The translations under genes and the position numbers were made by a program. Below, in pieces: positions 21,081-28,843 of a stretch of DNA of 40,085 nucleotides. This DNA is from Pseudomonas syringae (GTDB lineage Bacteria > Pseudomonadota > Gammaproteobacteria > Pseudomonadales > Pseudomonadaceae): assembly GCF_021605415.1 (NCBI RefSeq), contig NZ_WKEQ01000045.1, positions 1-40,085 of the forward strand, written 5' to 3'. Every line of letters starts with the position of its first letter. The first letter of the stretch is position 1. The notes under the pieces were generated by a model. The model was not told where the DNA came from. It worked only from the letters and a program-made list of their open reading frames with translations, and did no database searches.

Positions 21081-22943
21081 TCAAGGCTTCTCGATAGTGA
21101 CTTGGGTGGTGGCCACCGCCGCTTCACCGACAGCGCGAGGCGGCGAGGAAGGCTGGGCGGCAGGTGCCGGCGTCGTGTACGACTGCATCGAGCGATCCGG
21201 CGCCTGGATGTGCATGCTGGTTTCGGTGCCGGTCGGGAATTCCATGTCCGACGGGCTCTGGTATGGCAGGTTGCGCACGATCCGTGGGGTGATCGAGAGC
21301 ACCAGTTCCGACTTGCCGACGGTGTCTTTGTTGCTGCCAAACAGCCGGCCCAGCCCCGGAATGTCACCGAGCCCCGGAATCTTGTTGCCGGTGGCGCCGT
21401 GGTCGTTGCGCACCAGCCCTGCGAGGATCTGGGTTTCGCCGTCGTGCAGGCGCAGCGAGGTCTGCGCGTTGCGGGTATCGACCTGCACCGGGATCGTGCC
21501 CTGACGGGTCGGTTCGAGCGGCGTGGCGTTACTCACTTCGAGGGCGATCTTGATTGCAACTTCGTTGTTCAAATGCACGGTGGGCTGCACTTCAAGCTTC
21601 AGACCCACATCCAGATACGTGACGCTTTCGGTGATCACCGGACCTTGTGTGGAAGGCACTGACGTGGCGCTGATGATCGGCACCCGCTGGCCGATGTGGA
21701 TGCGCGCCTGTTCACGGTTACTGACGCGAATCACCGGGCTCGCCAGGGTGTTGATGTCGCTGTCCTGGGCGTTGATCTTGGCTTGTGGCGACGGTGAAAT
21801 GGAGATGCGGCTGGAATTGATGCCCTTGAGCTGATCGAGCAACGTCACCGCCGAACCGTCACTGTTGACCACGCCGAAGGTGTTCGGCCATTGCAGGCCC
21901 AGATCGAGAATACGCTGGGTGGCGACTTCCATCACTTCCACTTCCAGCACCACTTCGGGGTTGGACTGATCCTGGGATTGCAGGAGTTTCTCCGCCATGC
22001 GAATCGCGTCTTCGGTGTCGCGCATGGTCAGGGTGTTGAGGCGTTCATCGACAAACACGTCGCGGGTTTTGAGCATGGTTTTGATCATGTTCAGCGCGGT
22101 GTTGGCGTCGATGCTGGTCAGGTAGAACGTACGCATCACCAGCTCTTGATAGTCCTTGAGCTTTTGCGGCGAGTCGGGGTAGATCAGCAAGGTGTTTTCG
22201 TTGACCACTTTCTGGTGCAGCTGGTTTTGCTGAAGCAGCAGTTGTACGGCGTCTTCAATGCGCACGTCCCGCACGAAAATCGTGGCTTTCATGTCGGGCC
22301 GCAGGTCTTTGTCGAAAATGAAATTCAGCCCGGCGACTTGCGACAGCACTTCGAAAATGGTCTTGAGGTTGGCGTCGCGAAATTCCAGGGTCACCGGGCG
22401 GTCGAGCCGGGTGCGCAGTTGCGGATAAGGAATCACGTTACGGCTCTGCACCAGACGGATATTGCCTTGCAGTGCCAATGCGCCTTCGTTGGTCGGGTCG
22501 AGTTCGAGGATCTGTTTGACCTGACGGTCGGCGCCGTAGATATCGCCACGCCGCAGATCACCCCGGGCCAGTTCGATTTTGTCGTCCATGCTGCGCAAAT
22601 AATCGAGTTGGCGCAGTGCATCCTGGGCGCGGCGGTTGCTCGGTTCGATGGTCAGCACGCGGTTGTAGGCGGTGCGGGCCGAGGCGAAGTCGCGCCGGGC
22701 ACGGTCGGTGTCGCCGGACGTGAGCAAACTGGTGACGGCCCTGGCCCGGCCACTGTTGAGAGCGATGTGCAACTCAGTGTCCCGTGGGTTTTCGCGCAAG
22801 CCTTCTTCGATGCGGGCGAGCCCGGCCTCGTACTGACCCTGCTCGATCAGATCGGCGGCTTCCTTGTTGGCCACTTGTGCGCTGCTGCACGCGGCCAGAC
22901 CGGCGCACACGCACAGGCTCAACAGCAAACGGGATCGGTTCAT
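21081..22943 (-). CDS. Secretin lipoprotein with TPR region (GspD/MshL-like)
   Basis: A 620-residue outer-membrane secretin. The N-terminus is a lipoprotein signal with lipobox LAAC (C19). Residues about 25-165 are helical TPR-like repeats (ARTAYNRVLTIEPSNRRAQDALR). A secretin/TonB short N-terminal domain follows (about 185-260, VTLEFRDANLKTIFEVLSQV), then an N-domain and the secretin beta-barrel region (about 400-600) with VGLKLEVQPTV, VDTRNAQTSLRL, GETQILAGL and IPGLGDIPGLGRLFG. It forms the outer-membrane pore of the Gsp-like machine. Being itself a lipoprotein, it may reach the outer membrane without a separate pilotin. Start and stop both overlap neighbours (ATGA). Confidence 0.93.
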   Translation of the reverse strand: MNRSRLLLSLCVCAGLAACSSAQVANKEAADLIEQGQYEAGLARIEEGLRENPRDTELHIALNSGRARAVTSLLTSGDTDRARRDFASARTAYNRVLTIEPSNRRAQDALRQLDYLRSMDDKIELARGDLRRGDIYGADRQVKQILELDPTNEGALALQGNIRLVQSRNVIPYPQLRTRLDRPVTLEFRDANLKTIFEVLSQVAGLNFIFDKDLRPDMKATIFVRDVRIEDAVQLLLQQNQLHQKVVNENTLLIYPDSPQKLKDYQELVMRTFYLTSIDANTALNMIKTMLKTRDVFVDERLNTLTMRDTEDAIRMAEKLLQSQDQSNPEVVLEVEVMEVATQRILDLGLQWPNTFGVVNSDGSAVTLLDQLKGINSSRISISPSPQAKINAQDSDINTLASPVIRVSNREQARIHIGQRVPIISATSVPSTQGPVITESVTYLDVGLKLEVQPTVHLNNEVAIKIALEVSNATPLEPTRQGTIPVQVDTRNAQTSLRLHDGETQILAGLVRNDHGATGNKIPGLGDIPGLGRLFGSNKDTVGKSELVLSITPRIVRNLPYQSPSDMEFPTGTETSMHIQAPDRSMQSYTTPAPAAQPSSPPRAVGEAAVATTQVTIEKP

Positions 22944-23461
22944 TGCGTGCTCCCCACAGACAAGGTCTGCGACAAATGCAAGGGCAGGTAGACCAAGCTC
23001 AATTCCACGTCGGAAATGCCCGCGATCTTCCAGGTGTCGTCGATCACATCCCCGCTGCGCACGACGTAGATTTTCTCGCCGTTCTGCAGAAACACTTGTG
23101 TGTCGCTGCGGTCATGCAGTCTGCCGACGAATTGGAAGGGCACCGGTGGCAGGCTCGGGGCTTGCACCATGGGTGTCGTGTTGACCGGTTGTTCAGTGAC
23201 CTTCGCCAGGGTCGGCGCGGGCTTCCAGGACTTGGCGGCAAACAGATCGCCCGCCGGGCTCAGATCCGCAAGCGCTGCTTTTTTGGCCTTGGTGGTACCC
23301 GCAGACACCACCGCTTTGGTGGCGTTTGTAGCCTTGGTGGCCACGGCTACATCCGTCATCTCGCCCTCTTCACTCGGGCTGAAAAACTCCGGCAACCAGG
23401 CCAGCGCCGCCGCCACACCGAAGAACGCCATCCAGCTCACAACACGTTTGGTGTTCATCAT
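22940..23461 (-). CDS. GspC/PilP-like inner-membrane linker
   Basis: A 173-residue protein with one N-terminal membrane helix (about 6-24), a Lys/Ala/Thr/Pro-rich periplasmic linker (about 30-100) and a compact C-terminal domain (PFQFVGRLHDRSDTQVFLQNG...VRSGDVIDDTWKI) of the GspC/PilP HR type. These proteins connect the inner-membrane platform with the secretin. Two ATGs stand in tandem at 23461 and 23458; the second has better spacing to GAGG. It lies directly before the secretin gene, as PilP before PilQ. Confidence 0.75.
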   Translation of the reverse strand: MMNTKRVVSWMAFFGVAAALAWLPEFFSPSEEGEMTDVAVATKATNATKAVVSAGTTKAKKAALADLSPAGDLFAAKSWKPAPTLAKVTEQPVNTTPMVQAPSLPPVPFQFVGRLHDRSDTQVFLQNGEKIYVVRSGDVIDDTWKIAGISDVELSLVYLPLHLSQTLSVGSTQ

Positions 23462-24006
23462 GACCTCGACAGGTAAAGGGTCATGCGGATCCGGCCCGAA
23501 AGGTCGGTGTCGGCGATTTTCTTGCGTTGAAACTCGACGTCCTCCACCACCACTGCCGGCAACTGGCCGAGCAAGGCGTGCAAAAAGCGGCGCAATTGCG
23601 GGTAGCTGCCGCGCACCGGTAACAGAATCTGATAACGCGCCAGATGGGTTTTCGGGTCGACACCGAGGGCGTATTCACCGCGCGCCAGAGTGATGTGCTC
23701 TTGCGCGGCGAGTGCGTAGATGCGGTCGATGGCAACAGTGGCTTGCGGCTGCGCCGGCAGTTTGTTGCGGAAATCGTCGAGCTGACGTTGCGGAACCACC
23801 GGCGGCGCAATGCTGCCGTCTTCGACCTTGGCCAGGTACTCGGTGGCTTCCTGCGTCTGTTGGCTGAGCTGTTGCAGCGATTGCCAGCCCGGCAGCAAAC
23901 CGCCCAGTGCCCAGGCCAACGCCACCATCAGCAACGACCCACCGACCAGGCCCGGAACGCCGAGGCCTTGCAGGTACTCGTGAACAATCAGTCTAGGGAT
24001 TCGCAT
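23458..24006 (-). CDS. PilO/GspM-like assembly protein
   Basis: A 182-residue protein with one membrane helix (about 20-40), a coiled-coil stretch (QSLQQLSQQTQEATEYLAK) and a ferredoxin-like C-terminal domain ending in VVVEDVEFQRKK. This is the layout of PilO and GspM, which form the inner-membrane scaffold with PilN/GspL. The start overlaps the preceding gene and the stop overlaps the following one. Confidence 0.78.
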   Translation of the reverse strand: MRIPRLIVHEYLQGLGVPGLVGGSLLMVALAWALGGLLPGWQSLQQLSQQTQEATEYLAKVEDGSIAPPVVPQRQLDDFRNKLPAQPQATVAIDRIYALAAQEHITLARGEYALGVDPKTHLARYQILLPVRGSYPQLRRFLHALLGQLPAVVVEDVEFQRKKIADTDLSGRIRMTLYLSRS

Positions 24007-24538
24007 CGCCTATCTCCCAGGTCGCCGAGAGGTTGAACTGCACCGGTTTTTCCGGCGATTTGACGACGATTTCATGACTGAGCAGCGACACGTCGGACAG
24101 CTCGTCGCTGGCTTCCAGACGCTTGTGAAAATCAAGCATTGCTTGCAGGTCGCGGGCTTCGGCGCTGATGCGTACCTGGCCCTTACGCGCATCCGGAGTC
24201 AGCGTGAGCAACGCGACGTCCTCGCGCGGCAGGGCTTCGAGCATGGCGAACAGGCGCTCCCACGGACGGCGCAGTTGTTGCGAGACCTTGCGCATCTCGG
24301 CGAGGTTCTGTGCCTGCTCGCGGGTCTCGGCCGCGCTCAGCGTGACCTTGCCGCTGCTGTCGCCGGTGAGTTGGCGTTGGGTGGTTTGCAAGTGACCCTG
24401 CTGTTGTTCGGCCCGGGCGCCGAGGTGCTGTTGCGCACCGAAGCACGCCAGCGCCAACACCACGCCACCGGCCAGCAAACTCCAACCCAGCGGGCCGGAA
24501 CGGCGTGGCGGCTGGAAATCCAGATTCAGGGGGCGCAT
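23993..24538 (-). CDS. PilN/GspL-like assembly protein
   Basis: A 181-residue protein with a short cytoplasmic N-terminus (MRPLNLDF), one membrane helix (about 20-37), a coiled coil (ARAEQQQGHLQTTQRQL) and a periplasmic domain (GQVRISAEARDLQAMLDFHKRLE). The MRPLNLDF-type start that binds PilM is seen in PilN proteins. The ATG at 24538 follows the pilM-like stop by one base (TGAGATG). A longer frame upstream overlaps that gene and is rejected. Confidence 0.76.
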   Translation of the reverse strand: MRPLNLDFQPPRRSGPLGWSLLAGGVVLALACFGAQQHLGARAEQQQGHLQTTQRQLTGDSSGKVTLSAAETREQAQNLAEMRKVSQQLRRPWERLFAMLEALPREDVALLTLTPDARKGQVRISAEARDLQAMLDFHKRLEASDELSDVSLLSHEIVVKSPEKPVQFNLSATWEIGDANP

Positions 24539-24539
24539 C

Positions 24540-25343
24540 TCAGGCCACCGCCCGGGCCATGACGAACAAGGCGTCACGCACCGTCATCGAGTCATTTTCA
24601 AGGGTGCGCAACTGCACCCCCGCCACCTCCGGCTGCGCATCGAGCCGCGCCGGGGCATGCAGATACACATTGAGCGCACGTTCGCTGACCGAGGCCTGCA
24701 ATTGCCGTTCGCGGCCGATCAGCGCGCTGAGCGCCGCATCGCTGTCGCTGCTGCCCACCGAACGCACCGACGTCCAGCGCCCTTCCCGTGCGATCAGCAA
24801 CACGCTGCGATTCGGCTCGGCGACGACGAACAGGAAGTCGCCGGCATCCAGGCTTTTATCGAAACGGTTGAACGCCGCCATCAGGTACGGCTGCACCGAA
24901 CGCAGGCGCAAACCGCGACCATTGGCCACCGTACGCAGACGTTCGAGCAAATCCTGCGGCAAGGCGCTGGCGAGACGGTCATGCCCGGCCGGCTCGGCGG
25001 ACAGCACCAGATTCCATGGTTGCACCGGCAGACCGAAAAGGTCTTCGAAACACAGTTGGGCGAAGCCGCGCAATTCGTCGGGGCTGCTGATCTGCTCGCT
25101 CCACGGCACCAGGCAGAAACGGCTGAAATGGCCGGACACCACCACGCTCAGTTCTGTCCCGCAGCGGCAATGTTCGCCGAGCAAACGGTCGAGGGTGTCC
25201 AGCGCCACCGCGTAGCTCTGGAAGCTTTCGTCAATGTAGCCGACGCTGCCGAGCCACAGGGTTTGATTGCCCCGACGCTGGCCGAGGCCGACACCGCTGG
25301 CGCCGAGCACGGCGATAAATTGATCACGAGATAAATGTGACAC
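24540..25343 (-). CDS. PilM/GspL-cytoplasmic-like protein
   Basis: A 267-residue cytoplasmic protein. The position, length and context (before pilN-, pilO- and pilP-like genes) fit the actin-fold PilM component, but the sequence is divergent and I see no clear ATP-binding motif. Recognisable parts are SVVVSGHFSRFCLVPW, DLFVGLPVQPWN-like sequence and a final stretch resembling the end of MshI/PilM proteins. The start is a GTG at 25343, chosen because GGAGGA lies eight bases upstream; it overlaps the end of the ATPase gene by 20 bases. Confidence 0.65.
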   Translation of the reverse strand: MSHLSRDQFIAVLGASGVGLGQRRGNQTLWLGSVGYIDESFQSYAVALDTLDRLLGEHCRCGTELSVVVSGHFSRFCLVPWSEQISSPDELRGFAQLCFEDLFGLPVQPWNLVLSAEPAGHDRLASALPQDLLERLRTVANGRGLRLRSVQPYLMAAFNRFDKSLDAGDFLFVVAEPNRSVLLIAREGRWTSVRSVGSSDSDAALSALIGRERQLQASVSERALNVYLHAPARLDAQPEVAGVQLRTLENDSMTVRDALFVMARAVA

Positions 25344-27030
25344 GGTTGATCTCCTCCAGCGTGGTGCGTCCCTGTTCCACCAGCTCCAGCGCCGACTGGC
25401 GCAGCAGCCGCAAGCCACGGGCGCAGGCCAGGGCTTTGATTTGGGTGATCGGTTGGCGCTCGACGATCATCTGCCGCAGTTCATCATCCAGGTGCAGCAG
25501 CTCGGCGATCGCCGTACGCCCGCGATAGCCGCTGCCCCGGCAGTGGCCGCAGCCCTTGCCGTGGACGAAGTGGTAATGCGCGACCTGTTGCGGATCGAGA
25601 CCGGAGGCTTGCAGTTCTTCTTCACTCGGCGTGACCGGCGCGCTGCAACTGGCGCACACCAGCCGAATCAGGCGCTGGGCAAGAATCGCGTTGAGCGCCG
25701 AGACCAGGCTGTAGGGGTCGATTTCCATTTGGGTGAAACGGCCGATCACGTCGAACACGTTGTTGGCGTGGATGGTGGTGAACACCAGGTGCCCGGTGAG
25801 GGCCGATTGCACGGCGATCTGTGCGGTGTCCGGGTCGCGGATCTCGCCGACCATGATTTTGTCCGGGTCGTGACGCAGGATCGAGCGCAGGCCACGGGCG
25901 AAGGTCAGGCCTTTTTTCTCGTTGACCGGAATTTGCAGGACGCCCGGCAGTTGATATTCCACCGGGTCTTCGATGGTGATGATCTTGTCCACGCCGTGGT
26001 TGATCTCGGTGATCATCGCGTACAGCGTGGTGGTCTTGCCGCTACCGGTGGGGCCGGTCACCAGCACCATGCCGTAAGGTTCGGCGGCGAGGCGGCGGAG
26101 CTGGCGCAGGGTTTCGTCTTCAAAGCCCAGGGCTTGCAGTTGCACGCCGCAAACCTTGTCGGCCAGATCCTGTTTGTCGAGCACCCGCAGCACCGCGTCT
26201 TCGCCGAAAATGCTCGGCATGATCGACACCCGAAAATCGATCTGCCGGCCGCTGATGCCGATCTTGAAACGACCGTCCTGGGGCACGCGTTTCTCGCCGA
26301 TGTCGAGTTCGGCCATGACTTTGACCCGCGAGATCACCTGCTCGGCAAACTCGGCGCCCTGAATCTTGCTGATGTTGTTCAGCACGCCGTCGATGCGGTA
26401 CTTGATCACCAGACCGCTGCCGGTGGTGCCCAGGTGGATGTCGCTGGCGTGCATTTTCAGCGCGTCGTAGAGGGTCGAATTGACCAGTTTCACCACCACG
26501 CTGGAGTCTTCGCTGATGCTGGTCAGCGACAGGCTTTGCAGGGTATCGATTTCCACGCCGGTGTCTGACTGGGCGTTCAGCGATTCGACGGCATGAAAGC
26601 TTTCTTCATGGCGGGCCAGGTAGGCTTGCAAATCGTTGGCGTGCACCAGATACAGCGGCGCGCCGTGCAGGCATTCGTCGATCCAGGCCAGACGCGCATT
26701 GTCGAAGGGGTCGGCGAACACACCGATGATCGCGTCTTCGTGGCGCAGCAGAATGAATTCGCGCTTCAGGCATTGGGCCAGGGTGACCCGATCGAAAACC
26801 GGTGTGGACTGAAACAGGCTGTCGGTGTCGAGCACCGGGTAATGCAGGGTCGCGCCGAGGCATTCAATAAACGGCATCGGCGCCAGTTCGCAGAGCACGG
26901 CCAGCGCGTCGAGTACGCGTTCGCCGGAAGTGGCGGCTCGGGCCCGGGCCTGGCTCAGTTGCTCACTGGAAAAGCGTGAAGGGGCGCACGCCGGTTGCAG
27001 CGGTTCGACGACGACACAGAGACGTTCCAT
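25324..27030 (-). CDS. GspE/PilB-type secretion ATPase
   Basis: A 568-residue hexameric ATPase that drives assembly of the pseudopilus. The N-terminal domain (about 1-150) is of the GspE-N/MshEN kind. The ATPase core contains Walker A GPTGSGKT (326-333), the Asp box (ITIEDPVEYQ), Walker B (DKIMVGEIRDPDTA, about 390-403) and the His box (LVFTTIHANN). A tetracysteine zinc motif is present (C459, C462, C494, C497), as in GspE and PilB. The ATG has GGAGAG upstream. The gene follows the orphan receiver gene by 83 bases. No GspF/PilC partner is encoded in the window. Confidence 0.93.
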   Translation of the reverse strand: MERLCVVVEPLQPACAPSRFSSEQLSQARARAATSGERVLDALAVLCELAPMPFIECLGATLHYPVLDTDSLFQSTPVFDRVTLAQCLKREFILLRHEDAIIGVFADPFDNARLAWIDECLHGAPLYLVHANDLQAYLARHEESFHAVESLNAQSDTGVEIDTLQSLSLTSISEDSSVVVKLVNSTLYDALKMHASDIHLGTTGSGLVIKYRIDGVLNNISKIQGAEFAEQVISRVKVMAELDIGEKRVPQDGRFKIGISGRQIDFRVSIMPSIFGEDAVLRVLDKQDLADKVCGVQLQALGFEDETLRQLRRLAAEPYGMVLVTGPTGSGKTTTLYAMITEINHGVDKIITIEDPVEYQLPGVLQIPVNEKKGLTFARGLRSILRHDPDKIMVGEIRDPDTAQIAVQSALTGHLVFTTIHANNVFDVIGRFTQMEIDPYSLVSALNAILAQRLIRLVCASCSAPVTPSEEELQASGLDPQQVAHYHFVHGKGCGHCRGSGYRGRTAIAELLHLDDELRQMIVERQPITQIKALACARGLRLLRQSALELVEQGRTTLEEINRVTFIS

Positions 27031-27113
27031 GGCTTGCTCTCCAACGCCCGGGGCCTAGAGCCCTGTCGGCGCGGCAGGCCATTGCGGCGGGTGCCGGAAC
27101 GTCTATCGCGCCA

Positions 27114-27647
27114 CTACTCCCCGGTGAGCATTTGATCGTCGTCCGGTGCCATGGCCGCCATTTGACTACGTCGGCGGTCCGCCAGCACCCAACTGCCATC
27201 GTACAACTGCAACGGGAAGCTCTCGGTTCTGCTCTGGCGTCGTTCGACGAAGTCCCCTGGAGGACTCGCACCGGGTTTCGCTTCGCGCTGGATCCCCAGA
27301 AGGTCGCAGACTGCTCGGGCAAGTTCCGCCAATGGAAACGGTTTGAACAGGATGTGGCTGACCCCCAGTTGCCGCGCCCGCTCACAGACTTCAGCGGTCG
27401 GGTGACCCGTTATCAGCACAAAATGGCATTTCCCGTTCTGGCGAACCGCGTCGAGCACCTCAAAGCCTTCCATATCGGGCAAGCGGTAATCGAACACCAG
27501 CACGTCGGGAGCAAATACGTCGGCCTGGCCGATACCGTCCGCTCCGTCGTGTGCAATCCGCACGTCCAACCCTTGCGCCGACAGATAATCCTGAAGGTTT
27601 TGTGCAAGCAGCCGTTCGTCTTCGACAACCAGTACTTTGTTAACCAA
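27114..27647 (-). CDS. Orphan receiver-domain response regulator
   Basis: A 177-residue protein: a complete receiver domain (1-120) with D10, phospho-acceptor D53 in LVFDYRLPDMEG and the conserved Lys in LFKPFPL, then a short tail (about 125-177) without any DNA-binding or enzymatic domain I recognise. The start is a TTG at 27647, supported by AAGGAG six bases upstream; there is no ATG candidate that keeps the whole receiver. It is the first gene of the secretion/curli operon, about 70 bases after the predicted sigma54 start site. It may tune the adjacent ATPase by phosphorylation-dependent binding; the kinase is unknown, MnxS1/S2 are candidates. Confidence 0.85.
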   Translation of the reverse strand: MVNKVLVVEDERLLAQNLQDYLSAQGLDVRIAHDGADGIGQADVFAPDVLVFDYRLPDMEGFEVLDAVRQNGKCHFVLITGHPTAEVCERARQLGVSHILFKPFPLAELARAVCDLLGIQREAKPGASPPGDFVERRQSRTESFPLQLYDGSWVLADRRRSQMAAMAPDDDQMLTGE

Positions 27648-27726
27648 GGTGGACTCCTTGAAGCTTCAGGCCCGGCATCTTGTTGAGAGCCCGGGTCTGG
27701 CGAAGTGCCTGCCTTGATAGGTCTAA

Positions 27727-27742
27727 CGCACACTTCATGCCA
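27727..27742 (-). promoter_or_regulatory. Predicted sigma54 promoter of the Xcm/Csg operon
   Basis: Read on the minus strand: TGGCATGAAGTGTGCG, with GG and GC ten bases apart and a perfect TGGCATG -24 block; the -12 block GTGCG is less typical than TTGCA. The predicted start near 27716 lies about 70 bases before the TTG of the orphan receiver gene. Confidence 0.65.
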
Positions 27743-27818
27743 GGCCTGGTGCCGGTAATTTTCTCTGTTCAAGTCCTTGAATCTCATCACAATGCCCGTT
27801 CGTCCCGACACCCCCGTT

Positions 27819-27874
27819 CCCCAGAAACGGGGAAGCGCCTGGATGGGCATTGAAGCTAATCCCCACTGTTGGGG
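27819..27874. promoter_or_regulatory. Two CCCC-N6-GGGG dyads upstream of the Xcm/Csg operon
   Basis: CCCCAGAAACGGGG (27819-27832) and CCCCACTGTTGGGG (27861-27874) lie 42 bases apart, about 110 and 150 bases before the predicted start site. This is the typical enhancer distance for a sigma54 activator, and the dyads have the same form as those before mnxG and at 9018. They could alternatively act as small hairpins after the ppiC-like gene, but the upstream dyad has no T run. Confidence 0.5.
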
Positions 27875-27880
27875 GAACCT

Positions 27881-28828
27881 TCAGTCGTCCATTCGTTCGA
27901 TCCTGTACTGCGCCCGCAATTGCGCGAGCGCCTGGCGACGAGCCTGGGTCTGTTGCTGTCGGGCAAGGTAGGCCCGGACTGTTTCCAGCCCCTGCTCTTC
28001 TGGGACATCGGCCGCCTCCAAGTGGTTCTGCAAATAAATCAGGTGCCAGCCAAACGGCGTGCGCACCGCATCGCTCAGCGTTTGCGGGCTCATCGCGAAA
28101 GCGACAGCTTCGAAGGCCGGCACCATCGCTCCCCGGGAAAAGTAACCCAACTCCCCGCCCCGGCTGGCTGATTCATCTTCGGAGTGCTGTTGCGCCACGC
28201 TAGCAAATTCTGATTCATCCATGATAGTTGCTCGCAATGCGATCAAGCGTAGACGGGCCGCTTCGACCGTGGCGGCATCAGCATCCGGCGCCACTTTGAT
28301 CAGGATATGCCGCGCCTGAATCTGCTCTGGCGCGCCCATCTCGGCGCGGTGTTCTTCATAAAAGGCGCGAACCTGCTGGTCGCTAGGCGGGTCGATGCGG
28401 GTAAGCTCGGCGAACACCTGCTGTGCCGCCAGTTCGCGGTGGGTGTATTCGGTGAAAGATGCTTCGTCAAAACCGGCGTCTTCCAGGCGACGGGCAAATT
28501 TATCCGGGCCGCCGATGGCCTGACGTGTCTGCTCGACCTGTTGCTGCACCGTTTGCGCATCGATTTTCACGCCACGCTTGCGTGATTCCTGCCAGAGCAG
28601 TTCCTTGTCGATCAGGCTTTCCAGCGCCGCATCGCGCAGCTGTTTGTAAGCTTTGGGATTGCGAATGCTTGCCACGGCCCGGCCCTGGTCTTCCAGGTAT
28701 TCGGCGAAGTAACGCTCAAGGCGAAACTGCGAAATTTCTTCACCGTTAACCCGCGCCGCCGGTTCGTTGCTGGCGAACACGAGGGACACACAACCTGTCA
28801 GCAACATCGGTAACCATTGGATCTTCAT
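27881..28828 (-). CDS. Periplasmic PpiC/SurA-type peptidyl-prolyl isomerase
   Basis: A 315-residue exported protein. A signal peptide (about 1-19) precedes a SurA-like helical N-terminal domain (NGEEISQFRLERYFAEYL...). A parvulin domain lies at about 168-265: IQARHILIKV, SEFASVAQQHSEDESA, RGGELGYFSRGAMVPAFEAVAF, VRTPFGWHLIYL. A helical tail follows. Such proteins help exported proteins to fold. As the last gene of the mnxG-side set, a role as dedicated chaperone for the large oxidase or the curlins is plausible but not shown. Confidence 0.9.
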   Translation of the reverse strand: MKIQWLPMLLTGCVSLVFASNEPAARVNGEEISQFRLERYFAEYLEDQGRAVASIRNPKAYKQLRDAALESLIDKELLWQESRKRGVKIDAQTVQQQVEQTRQAIGGPDKFARRLEDAGFDEASFTEYTHRELAAQQVFAELTRIDPPSDQQVRAFYEEHRAEMGAPEQIQARHILIKVAPDADAATVEAARLRLIALRATIMDESEFASVAQQHSEDESASRGGELGYFSRGAMVPAFEAVAFAMSPQTLSDAVRTPFGWHLIYLQNHLEAADVPEEQGLETVRAYLARQQQTQARRQALAQLRAQYRIERMDD

Positions 28829-28843
28829 GACCGAGGCCTCGCA

